NCBI RefSeq assembly: GCF_900155555.1
Contig: NZ_FUHN01000006.1
Span: 310,001 to 374,000, forward strand
Reading direction: 5' to 3'
DNA from: Mobilibacterium timonense
GTDB taxonomy: Bacteria; Bacillota; Clostridia; Peptostreptococcales; Anaerovoracaceae
DNA: 64,000 nt
A program made the translations under genes and the position numbers. Of this stretch, positions 52,412 through 60,421 are shown one piece after another. The notes below the pieces were generated by a model. The model was given only the letters and a program-made list of their open reading frames with translations. It ran no database searches and had not been told where the DNA came from. Position 1 is the first letter of the stretch; the number at the start of each line of letters is the position of its first letter.

Positions 52412-52951
52412 TTGAAGAAGATCATTTTTGTTTCCCATTGTATTTTGAACACCGCTTCAAAGGTGGAGCAGAACGAGGCGGGCCTCGAAGGAGAGTACAG
52501 GGAGCGCCGTCGCCTGATGGAGCTGGTTCTGGAGAAGGACATCCAGGTGATACAGCTCCCCTGCCCGGAGTTTCAAATCATGGGCTCCAGAAGATGGGGA
52601 CATGTGCGAGACCAGTTCGACAATCCTTTTTTCAGATCTCGATGCAGGTCGATGCTGGAGCCGTTCCTCCTGGAGATGGAGGAGTACTGCAGCCGGCCGG
52701 ACAGATTCAAGATCCTGGGAGTCGTGTCTGTAGAGGGGAGCCCTTCCTGCGGCCACGGGCTCACCTGCATAGGCGATTGGAGAGGGGAAGTCGAGACTGA
52801 AGACAGGTTCCGTGAGATCAGAGGCGAGCTGAAGATGACAGAAGGTTCCGGAGTCTTTGTTGATGTCCTGGAGAGCGAGCTCAGAGCGAGAGGCCTGGAT
52901 ATACCCGTCCTTTCGATGGACAGCATGAGCAAGGTGATATCCGGTATTTAG
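52412..52951 (+). CDS. TudS-related putative desulfidase (CD3072-like)
   Basis: The 179-residue protein resembles TudS/DUF523 enzymes, which use a [4Fe-4S] cluster held by three Cys to remove sulfur from thio-substrates such as thiouracil. Candidate ligands are Cys in IIFVSHCILNTASKVEQNE, in QLPCPEFQIMG and in SVEGSPSCGHGLTCIGDW. The start is TTG at 52412 after AAGGTAAAGGTA; no nearer ATG exists. It is followed by a complete ECF transporter, and the same gene order (desulfidase next to an ECF S component) is recalled from Clostridioides CD3072/CD3073. The pair suggests import and desulfuration of a sulfur-containing compound; the substrate is not established. Confidence 0.8.
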   Translation: MKKIIFVSHCILNTASKVEQNEAGLEGEYRERRRLMELVLEKDIQVIQLPCPEFQIMGSRRWGHVRDQFDNPFFRSRCRSMLEPFLLEMEEYCSRPDRFKILGVVSVEGSPSCGHGLTCIGDWRGEVETEDRFREIRGELKMTEGSGVFVDVLESELRARGLDIPVLSMDSMSKVISGI

Positions 52952-53057
52952 GGAAAAAGTCGTGCCGTTCCGGCCCGCTGTCACCGGTCGTAATGCTTCG
53001 AATGCTGGAAGCCGTGTGACAGGCGGAGCACCATGGCAGTAGATCGGACCTTTTTCC
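52952..53057 (+). ncRNA. Candidate structured leader RNA (three-way junction) before the ECF S-component gene
   Basis: Hand folding gives P1 GGAAAAAGTC (52952-52961) with GACCTTTTTCC (53047-53057, one bulge), P2 GCCG/CGGC (52964-52974), and P3 CCGC-TGTCAC-CGG (52975-52987) with CCG-T-GTGACA-G-GCGG (53012-53026, two bulges). All three meet at a junction, an architecture common in riboswitches. Alternative pairing GGTC (52986-52989) with GACC (53047-53050), before TTTTT, would compete with P1 and P3. It matches no riboswitch class that I recognise. It could also be only a terminator of the desulfidase gene. Confidence 0.4.
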
Positions 53058-53120
53058 TCGAGTCACTTTATCTTATTTCTTATTCTATCAGTTACAGTTA
53101 CATTTTAGGGAGAGTTTATC

Positions 53121-53702
53121 ATGAGCAATAAAACAGAAACAAAGAGAGCGTATGTTCTTGCCTTCTGCGGCATTTCCATCGCCATGAACATCATTCTGGG
53201 CATCATCACCAGCGCACTGGGTATCCCGCTATACCTCGATACGCTGGGAACAGTTCTCACAGCCGCAATCATCGGCCCGGTTCCGGGAATGCTGGTAGGT
53301 GCGCTGTCCAACATCATCACAGGACTTATCTTCTCGCCTACTGACATTCCGTTCTTCATCGTAAACCTGGCTGTAGGTCTGATCGTGGGTCTCGTGTGCA
53401 AGAAGTGGAAGCTCAACCTGGTGTCCGCCATCGTTCTGGGTCTCGCCCTCGCTGTTATCTGCCCGGCCATCGGGACACCTATCGGCATCTACGTTTACGG
53501 AGGACTGAACGGGTCCGCATCCGACGTTCTCGTTATGTCTCTGGTACAGGGAGGAAAGAGCCTGTTCACCGCTTCATTCATCAGAAACATTATTTCCAAC
53601 CTGATCGACAAGGTCGGCACGATGGTCATCGGGTGGGCTCTGATCAAGGCCATGCCAAACCGCTTCCTTGAGAACATCCAGAGGACAAAGGGCGTCAAGT
53701 AG
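53121..53702 (+). CDS. ECF transporter S component (CD3073-like substrate-binding subunit)
   Basis: The 193-residue membrane protein has about six segments, starting AYVLAFCGISIAMNIILGI, with LYLDTLGTVLTAAIIGPVPG and GALSNIITGLIFSPTDIPFF, the pattern of S components that capture a small molecule for the ECF module. AGGGAGAG lies 9 bp before the ATG. It heads a run with dedicated A and T genes (group I ECF). Neighbouring desulfidase suggests a sulfur-containing ligand. Confidence 0.85.
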   Translation: MSNKTETKRAYVLAFCGISIAMNIILGIITSALGIPLYLDTLGTVLTAAIIGPVPGMLVGALSNIITGLIFSPTDIPFFIVNLAVGLIVGLVCKKWKLNLVSAIVLGLALAVICPAIGTPIGIYVYGGLNGSASDVLVMSLVQGGKSLFTASFIRNIISNLIDKVGTMVIGWALIKAMPNRFLENIQRTKGVK

Positions 53703-53721
53703 TAAAGCCGGGGGCCAGCTG

Positions 53722-55566
53722 ATGATCAATATAGAAAACGTTGTTCATAAGTACAAGGTGTGGGAAGGTGACGAGTCCAGGCTTCTGACCGCGCTGGACC
53801 ACATCTCCTTTGAGGTCGGAGATGGCGGGTTCGTGGCGCTGCTCGGTGCCAACGGCTGCGGCAAGTCCACGATGGCAAGGCACACGAACGCGCTCCTCCT
53901 TCCGGATGAAGGAAAGGTCACCGTCGATGGCATGGACACCTCGGATCCGGAAAACACGAACATGATCCGGCGGAAGGTCGGCATGGTCTTTCAGGATCCG
54001 GACAACCAGATAATCGGCACCAGCGTGGAGGAGGATGTGGCCTTCGGGCCGGAAAACAGAGCTCTCCCGCCGGAAGACATCCGCCGGTACGTGGCCGACA
54101 GCCTGAAAGCTGTTGGCCTTTTTTCAGAGAGAAAAAGTTCTCCGGTCCATCTTTCCGGAGGCCAGAAGCAGCGTGTGGCTGTGGCAGGTGTCCTGGCGAC
54201 GGATAACTCCTGCATCGTCCTTGATGAACCGACGGCCATGCTGGATCCAAGATCCCGGCGCGAGTTCATGGAGACCCTGGAAAAACTCAGGTCCATGGGC
54301 AAGACCATCGTCCTGATCACTCATCACACCGACGAGGTCACAGGAGCAGACGTGATCGTTGGGATGAAAGACGGCCGTGTGATCGCAAAGTCTTCACCAT
54401 CCGAATTCTTCGGCAATAGAAAACTCATTCAGGAACTCAGGATGGACGTCCCGGCGTCTGTGGAGATCGGAAGATCCCTGGCGGACATGTGCCTGATACC
54501 GGAAGGGGTGTACCTTTCACCGGAGATTCTCTGCCAGACCGTGATGTGCGCCTGGGAAAAAGAAGGCAGCCTTCGGCCTGAGATGTCCGGCGATGCGCCG
54601 CAGACCGCTTTTTCGGAGAAGAACAGAGACTGCAGTGGCTGCTGCGATATCCGGAACGATAGCCGTAACGAAACTCGAAGCGAATTCCAAAATGACGCTC
54701 CGCCACTGATGCAGCTGCAGGAAGTATCTTTTTCATACGAACAGGGAACGGCGCGGGAAAAGTCCGTCCTTAAAAACATAACGCTCGACATAAGAAAAGG
54801 CGAATTCGCCGCTCTTGTGGGTTCCTCCGGATCGGGGAAGACCACTATGGTGAAACTTCTGAACGGACTCCTGAAGGCATCCTCAGGACGCATCTTCTTC
54901 GAAGGCGAAGACATATATGGGAAGAACTATCAGCTGAGAGGTCTGCGGAAAAAAGTTGGGATGATCTTCCAGAACCCCGAGCAGCAGCTCTTCTGCAAGA
55001 CCGTGCTGAGTGACGTTGAATTCGGGCCACTTCACGTGGGCATGAGCCGGGAGGAGTCTGACGAGGCAGCCCGTCACGCCCTGGAGCTGGTTGGCATCAC
55101 TGAGGACAAGTTCCAGATGAACCCGCTGGATCTTTCGGGCGGCCAGAAAAAGCGCGTCGCCATCGCCGGTGTTCTCGCCATGAGGCCTTCCGTACTCATC
55201 ATGGACGAGCCTGCCGCAGGCCTGGATCCGGGATCGAGGGACCAGATCTTTCAGCTGATCCAGAGGATCCGCCGGGAAGAGGGCACTACCGTCGTCCTCA
55301 TTTCCCATGACATGGACGAGGTGGCCAGATGGGCCGACCGTGTGATGGTCCTTCACGATGGCACCATCGAAGCTGACGGCCGGCCGGAGGATGTTTTTCA
55401 GGAGGAAAAGCTCCTGGAGGATACGGGCGTCGACCTTCCGCAGTCGGGGAAGATCATGAGACTGCTCAGGGAAAAAGGTTTTCCCGCTGGCAGGCTTGAG
55501 ATGACGAACGAGGCGGCGATCCGGGCGATAGCCGCAGTTTTGAAGGCAGGTGATGAAAATGCATGA
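53722..55566 (+). CDS. ECF transporter energy-coupling ATPase, two ABC domains fused (EcfA-EcfA')
   Basis: The 614-residue protein holds two complete ABC domains. Domain 1 (1-~270): Walker A GANGCGKST, signature LSGGQKQ, Walker B CIVLDEPTAMLD, switch His ITHHTDE. Domain 2 (~346-600): GSSGSGKTT, LSGGQKKR, VLIMDEPAAGLD, ISHDMDE. An acidic linker (CSGCCDIRNDSRNETRSEFQ) with two Cys joins them. In most Bacillota these are two separate proteins, EcfA1 and EcfA2. The chosen ATG at 53722 has only a weak GGGGG site 20 bp after the S-component stop. Confidence 0.9.
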   Translation: MINIENVVHKYKVWEGDESRLLTALDHISFEVGDGGFVALLGANGCGKSTMARHTNALLLPDEGKVTVDGMDTSDPENTNMIRRKVGMVFQDPDNQIIGTSVEEDVAFGPENRALPPEDIRRYVADSLKAVGLFSERKSSPVHLSGGQKQRVAVAGVLATDNSCIVLDEPTAMLDPRSRREFMETLEKLRSMGKTIVLITHHTDEVTGADVIVGMKDGRVIAKSSPSEFFGNRKLIQELRMDVPASVEIGRSLADMCLIPEGVYLSPEILCQTVMCAWEKEGSLRPEMSGDAPQTAFSEKNRDCSGCCDIRNDSRNETRSEFQNDAPPLMQLQEVSFSYEQGTAREKSVLKNITLDIRKGEFAALVGSSGSGKTTMVKLLNGLLKASSGRIFFEGEDIYGKNYQLRGLRKKVGMIFQNPEQQLFCKTVLSDVEFGPLHVGMSREESDEAARHALELVGITEDKFQMNPLDLSGGQKKRVAIAGVLAMRPSVLIMDEPAAGLDPGSRDQIFQLIQRIRREEGTTVVLISHDMDEVARWADRVMVLHDGTIEADGRPEDVFQEEKLLEDTGVDLPQSGKIMRLLREKGFPAGRLEMTNEAAIRAIAAVLKAGDENA

Positions 55567-56362
55567 GGTCACTCTGGGACAGTACTATCCTCAGGACTCG
55601 GTATTCCACGGGCTCGACCCGCGGACGAAGCTGGGGACGATACTGCTGTATATCATCGGGCTTTTCCTGGTGAAAAACTCATTGTGGTTCCTGGCCTTTC
55701 TCGCAGTGCTCGTCATGCTGTTCAAGTCCGCCAGGATCCCGCTGTCATACATGCTGAAGGGGACGAAGGGCTTCGCTCTGCTCCTCGTGTTCACATTTAT
55801 ATTCCGCATGCTGTGCACGCCGGGCAGGGAGCTGGCCAGCTTCTGGATCTTCCAGATAACCATGGAAGGCATAAACAAGGGGATACAGCTGTCCGCTCGC
55901 ATAGGACTCATGGTGGCCGCGGCCTCCCTGCTGGGGTACACGGCCACGCCGAAGGAGCTGGTGGACGGACTCGGCCAGGTCATTTCCCCGCTTAAAAAAA
56001 TCGGCGTTCCCGTCTCCGACATCTCCATGATGGTGATGATCGCCTTTCGCTTCATCCCGATAATGATGAACGAGGCCTTCGATCTGATGGACGCCCAGTC
56101 GTCCAGGGGCGTGGAGTTCAGGCAGTGCTCGTTCGCGGAAAAGTGCAGGAACATTTTTGCTCTCCTCGTGCCGCTGTTCGTGAACTCGGTCTACAGGTCT
56201 GCAGATCTGGCTATGGCAATGGAGTCACGCGGATACACTGGGGACGGCAACGTGACCATGATGTATCCCCTCGAGTTCCACAGGGGTGACGGCATCCTCT
56301 GGGCTCTGTCTCTGCTGGTGTTCGCAGCAGTGGTGGCCCTCAGGATTCTGGGCTTGCTGTGA
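55559..56362 (+). CDS. ECF transporter transmembrane coupling protein (EcfT)
   Basis: The ~267-residue protein starts MHEVTLGQYYPQDSVFHGLD, PRTKL as in EcfT, with about five membrane segments. The two coupling-helix motifs that contact the ATPases are present as QSSRGVEF and MAMESRGYTG (x-R-G). The gene overlaps the ATPase gene by 8 bp. The ATG at 55559 has AGGTGATG at a suitable distance; ATG 55553 and GTG 55550 are alternatives. It ends the desulfidase/ECF cassette, 118 bp before repeat copy B. Confidence 0.9.
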   Translation: MHEVTLGQYYPQDSVFHGLDPRTKLGTILLYIIGLFLVKNSLWFLAFLAVLVMLFKSARIPLSYMLKGTKGFALLLVFTFIFRMLCTPGRELASFWIFQITMEGINKGIQLSARIGLMVAAASLLGYTATPKELVDGLGQVISPLKKIGVPVSDISMMVMIAFRFIPIMMNEAFDLMDAQSSRGVEFRQCSFAEKCRNIFALLVPLFVNSVYRSADLAMAMESRGYTGDGNVTMMYPLEFHRGDGILWALSLLVFAAVVALRILGLL

Positions 56363-56480
56363 TCCTGGGGAAAAAGTGAATTTCTATCTTCGAAAGAATT
56401 CGGGTCCCGGCGGGAGTCGCGAACTCTGACGGGGCTCAGCGGCCAAGCGACTCAGCGACTCCGGGAAAGTGCTGCTCGCG

Positions 56481-57096
56481 ATGCTGATCACCGAGCGCGA
56501 GATAGGTTTGGGTCTCATCAGCGAATCACATGATAGTAAATATATAGGATCGTGAGACCATCTCGTGTGACAGAATGATAGAAATCTTAGGTGAGGTTCA
56601 CTCGCTGCATAATTATGTTGTTTCATGCATAGAAATATCCACAATTTCGGAAGAAATTGTGGATACCGCTTTTTTGAGATGAGGATTTTCCAGGGGAAAT
56701 GCCGATTTTAGGCGTTTCCCCTGGAAAATCTGCCGATCGATCCCTTGAAAAAAAGAACATGGCAATACAATTTTCGCCCTGGCGTCTGGGAATTGCAGGA
56801 TCGTCACAAGAATCAAACTCTGATAGTCTCAGGAATATAGCAATGAAACCAAGATGCCTACTGCGGTGAGACTGGTGCCAGCTTGGAGACGGAATATAAA
56901 TACTTTTTCTATTCATTACCCCGTAAGCTCCCCTGATCACTGGAAAAAGTTCCAGGGGAAACGCCGAAAAAATGGCATGTTTATGGAATCAAAATCTTAC
57001 ATAAATATCCACAGCCGTTTTTAGAAACTGTGCTGGTCGTTTGTGCTGAAAATTTTCGGAACTGTCTATAGACAATTCCGAAAATTTATGATCTTA
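56481..57096 (+). repeat. Large structured repeat, copy B (~616 bp)
   Basis: Same orientation as copy A. The hairpins are kept by paired changes: CCAGGGGAAATGCC/GGCGTTTCCCCTGG (56688-56722) where A has CCAAGGG/CCCTTGG, and TTTCGGAA/TTCCGAAA (57054-57083) where A has TTTCGCA/TGCGAAA. The stem CCACAATTTC/GAAATTGTGG is unchanged. The TGAGAC motif also recurs. No terminator like that at 52062 follows; instead the GC-rich tail units begin directly. Confidence 0.85.
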
Positions 57097-57290
57097 AGCG
57101 CATCGCGCTCTTTCGCCGCCTCAAACCGCCGAAGACTCGGCTGGAGCGCCCCCCGCAAGCGCATCGCGACTCTCCGCTGCGAGCGCATCGCACCTATATT
57201 GCGCTCCTTCGCGGAACCGCAACGCGCTTTTTCCGGGCGCCCGCAAGCGCATCGCGCCTCTCCGCTGCAAGTGTATCGCACCACATCGCT
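57097..57290. repeat. GC-rich tail repeats following copy B
   Basis: Two full ~43-bp units with CCCGCAAGCGCATCGCG and CTCTCCGCTGC start at 57152 and about 57239, with partial copies at 57098 and elsewhere. They match the tail after copy A. A TATAAT at 57323-57328, after the tail, is a likely -10 for the MATE gene. Confidence 0.7.
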
Positions 57291-57426
57291 CTCGTTTTCA
57301 AATTCCTTTCAAATTCGTGTTTTATAATACATTGTTATTTTCGGCTCGGGCGGCGTGGGCTGACAGCGCTGCCTGGTTTTGAGATGCCTTTTTTAACAAC
57401 AGCAGGAAGGAACGATAACGAATAAC

Positions 57427-58872
57427 ATGAGCACAGCTTCAGAAAGCAAGAGAAAATATATTTTTGAGTCAGCGCCGGTGTCAAAAGCCGTGTGGTCCAT
57501 GGCGATCCCAACTGTGGTCACGCAGCTCATCAACATTATCTACAACTACGCGGACACCTGGTACGTAGGCAGGACCGCCAATGCAGCAATGGTTGCAGCG
57601 CTGGGAGTCTCGTTCCCGATGTTCGTGATCATGGCAGCGATAGCCAATCTTTTCGGGATCGGTGGGGCCAGCGTGATATCAAGGGCCCTGGGTGAGGGGA
57701 ACAGGAAGAAGGCAAGGGAGACCTTCGCCACCTGTTTCTGGTTCGGGCTCCTGGGGGCCGTGGTCTACATGGCAGTCATCAACCTGTTCAGGAGCAGGAT
57801 CATCTACCTCGTGGGAGGAGACGAGAACGACTTTCAGTACGTGTCCAGCTACATGTTCTGGACCATGATAATAGGCGCAATTCCATCTGTGGGTAACGTG
57901 CTTTGCGGCCACCTCGTCCGCTCCATCGGTGCGTCGAAGGAGGCTGGCATCGGCATGTCCATGGGCGGCATCCTGAACATCATCCTGGATCCGATCTTCA
58001 TGTTCGTCATTTTGCCCGACGGCATGGAGGTCACCGGTGCCGCCATGGCCACACTCATATCAAACACCGCGGCGTTCATCTATTTCCTTATATATATGAA
58101 AAGGCGTGATATCCGGTCGTCAGCCGACGATGCAGAGCAGAGCCGTGCCCAGTACCCGGGCATAATAAACCTGAAGCTCCCCGAGGCGGGCGCCATCTGG
58201 CCTGCCCTCTCACCGGTCCTCCTCATCGGATTCCCGGCGGCACTCCAGACCACCCTTGCCATGGTGTCCAACATTTTCGCCAACGTGTTGATCCGCCCAT
58301 ATGGCAGTAGTGCCGTCGCCGGAATGGGGGTGGCAAAAAAGATCAACATGATCGCCTTCAACACATGTATGGGCATGACCATGGGAGTGCTTCCGCTCCT
58401 GGGATACTCATTCGGCGCAAAAAATTTCAACCGCATGAGGCGCATTATACGCTATACTGGTACGGTAGTGGTCCTCTTTGGCAGCGCATGCACGGCGGTG
58501 TTCGTCATCGGCGCGCCTGAGATGATACGCTTTTTCATAGACGAGTCCGGCTCCGTCGAATACGGCACGGAGTTCCTCCGGATCATCGGCTTCGCCGCAC
58601 CTATGGCCGCGCTCTCCTACCTGGCATATACTGTATTCCAGTCCGCCGGCATGGAGAAGTCAGCCTTCATCCTTTCCATTTTGAGAAAAGGTGTCCTGGA
58701 CATCCCCGGGATGTTCATACTTCGCGCGTTCATGGAAGCGAGGGGCGTGTGCCTGGCCACACCGGTGGCGGAGATCCTTTCGGTATTCATAGGGCTGTTC
58801 CTGTATGCGTCCTTCCGCAGGAAGATCGATGCCATGGACGTGGAGACCGGGGAAGGCAGCCTGAGCGCATAG
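57427..58872 (+). CDS. MATE-family multidrug/cation exporter
   Basis: The 481-residue membrane protein has about 12 segments in two homologous halves. Motifs include KAVWSMAIPTVVTQLINIIY, GTANAAMVAALG-like RTANAAMVAALGVSFP, IGGASVISRALGEGNRKKAR and in the second half VAGMGVAKKINMIAFN with LPLLGYSFGAKNFNRM. Such pumps exchange drugs or metabolites for Na+ or H+. The nearest AAGGAA is 16 bp before the ATG, a poor spacing. Confidence 0.92.
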   Translation: MSTASESKRKYIFESAPVSKAVWSMAIPTVVTQLINIIYNYADTWYVGRTANAAMVAALGVSFPMFVIMAAIANLFGIGGASVISRALGEGNRKKARETFATCFWFGLLGAVVYMAVINLFRSRIIYLVGGDENDFQYVSSYMFWTMIIGAIPSVGNVLCGHLVRSIGASKEAGIGMSMGGILNIILDPIFMFVILPDGMEVTGAAMATLISNTAAFIYFLIYMKRRDIRSSADDAEQSRAQYPGIINLKLPEAGAIWPALSPVLLIGFPAALQTTLAMVSNIFANVLIRPYGSSAVAGMGVAKKINMIAFNTCMGMTMGVLPLLGYSFGAKNFNRMRRIIRYTGTVVVLFGSACTAVFVIGAPEMIRFFIDESGSVEYGTEFLRIIGFAAPMAALSYLAYTVFQSAGMEKSAFILSILRKGVLDIPGMFILRAFMEARGVCLATPVAEILSVFIGLFLYASFRRKIDAMDVETGEGSLSA

Positions 58873-58922
58873 AATAGCAAGAAGGCAGAATAAGAAGGTA
58901 AAGGGTAATAAGGGGAGAGATC

Positions 58923-59846
58923 ATGGGAAAAAACAGCGTTGACGGCGGTAAAAACAGGAGAAGCCTCGGGCGCAGGATCCACGACTTCGTGGGAGCGTAT
59001 CGGCTGGAGATAAGAGCGAATAAGCGGACTTTTACCGTATACACCGTGCTGAGAGCACTGGTGGTCCTCTGCATCGTAAGGCAGTTCATGCTGGGTAATT
59101 ATGAGGCGGTTTTCACTGCTGTTCTCACACTGGTGCTTCTGACGATCCCGGCCAGTCTGGAGCTCAGGCTCAAGGTGGATATCCCCCAGACCCTGGAGAT
59201 AATAATCCTCATCTTCATATACTCTGCGGAGATCATGGGAGAGGTGAATCAGTACTACGCACGCATACCATTCTGGGATACCATACTCCATACCTTAAAC
59301 GGGTTCCTGGCGGCGGCCGTGGGCTTCTCTCTGGTGCTGGTACTGAACAAGCGCGAAGATGTCATCTTCGACGTTTCGCCGTTTTTCGTGGCACTGGTGG
59401 CGTTCTGCTTTTCCATGACAACAGGCGTCTGCTGGGAGTTCATCGAATTTTCGCTGGACCATCTCCTGGGACTGGACATGCAGAAGGACACCGTGATACA
59501 CACCATTTCCAGCGGCCTCCTGAGCCCGGACGGACGGACACCTGTCAAGATACACCACATCCACAATGTGGTGGTGAACGGGCAGGACCTGGGCGTGGGC
59601 GGCTACATCGACATCGGCCTCATAGATACCATGGAGGACCTGTTCGTAAACTTCATTGGTGCCCTCACATTTTCGATCATCGGCTATTACGGCTTGAAGG
59701 GCAACCGGATGCTCAGACATATAACAGGCATGTTCACCCTGCATAGAAAAACAGGATCCACGGATTACCTGGCCCAGGAAGAGGACCAGGATGCCGTGGA
59801 CGATGCACTGCGCGAGATGGAGAAGAGATCAGAGGAAGAGAGCTAA
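58923..59846 (+). CDS. DUF2238/YjdF-like integral membrane protein
   Basis: The 307-residue protein has about seven to eight hydrophobic segments. IPFWDTILHTLNGFLAAAVG and MTTGVCWEFIEFSLDHLLG are the conserved W-D..H and G-x-x-W-E..E-F..D motifs of DUF2238 proteins. The C-terminus is acidic and cytoplasmic. AAGGGGAGAGATC precedes the ATG. The family's function is unknown. It follows the MATE gene by 50 bp. Confidence 0.75.
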   Translation: MGKNSVDGGKNRRSLGRRIHDFVGAYRLEIRANKRTFTVYTVLRALVVLCIVRQFMLGNYEAVFTAVLTLVLLTIPASLELRLKVDIPQTLEIIILIFIYSAEIMGEVNQYYARIPFWDTILHTLNGFLAAAVGFSLVLVLNKREDVIFDVSPFFVALVAFCFSMTTGVCWEFIEFSLDHLLGLDMQKDTVIHTISSGLLSPDGRTPVKIHHIHNVVVNGQDLGVGGYIDIGLIDTMEDLFVNFIGALTFSIIGYYGLKGNRMLRHITGMFTLHRKTGSTDYLAQEEDQDAVDDALREMEKRSEEES

Positions 59847-59866
59847 GTGTTCTGATTTATTTATGT

Positions 59867-60421
59867 TTATTTATGGGGCTTTCTCATGTGGAGGGTCTCC
59901 TGGATAGAGCAGATCTTATCTGCTATGCAGATGGCGAGGGCCTCGTTTGAAGAAGGCGGGTCTTTGATGTTCAGGGGCCACATGTGGGTCTCGATGCTCT
60001 TCAGCTCCTTCTGTGTGAGGTGGAAATCCCGGGCGGCGTTGTACGCAGCGATATATGGATGGTGGTAGCCGTGGAGGTGATCACCGTGGCCGTGCCAGTC
60101 GTAGAGATAATAGTCGTGGAGGATGGCAGACCTGACCAGGGATTCTTCGTCCACCTTCAGGTGAAGGCGACGTGCTACCCTGATGCTCTCCCGGGCGACG
60201 CGGAAAACGTGATCGTATGAGGTCACATTCCCGTGCTGTATGAATTTTTTCATCTGGAGCACCCGCGGATCGGAGGCCATCTGCTCCATCAGGACGCGGA
60301 TGCGCTCTTCTTCTGCGGGATCCTCCGGCATTTCCCAGGCGGTCCCCGCCTTATCATGTTTGCCTGCCTTATCTGCGTTATTTGTCTTGTTTGTTTTATT
60401 TGTAGTCTTGTTGCTTTTCAT
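59867..60421 (-). CDS. HD-domain phosphohydrolase
   Basis: The ~184-residue protein starts with a Lys/Asn/Thr-rich low-complexity stretch (MKSNKTTNKTNKTNNADKAG), then an HD domain: H in TSYDHVFRVARESIRVARRL, the HD pair in SAILHDYYLYDWHGHGDHLH and a late D in CIADKICS. It resembles the YqeK/uncharacterised HD group. The start is uncertain: ATG 60421 lies inside the upstream gene's end with a weak binding site, and a GTG at 60445 is an alternative. It is co-directional and overlapping with the preceding membrane protein gene, so translation is probably coupled. Confidence 0.75.
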   Translation of the reverse strand: MKSNKTTNKTNKTNNADKAGKHDKAGTAWEMPEDPAEEERIRVLMEQMASDPRVLQMKKFIQHGNVTSYDHVFRVARESIRVARRLHLKVDEESLVRSAILHDYYLYDWHGHGDHLHGYHHPYIAAYNAARDFHLTQKELKSIETHMWPLNIKDPPSSNEALAICIADKICSIQETLHMRKPHK

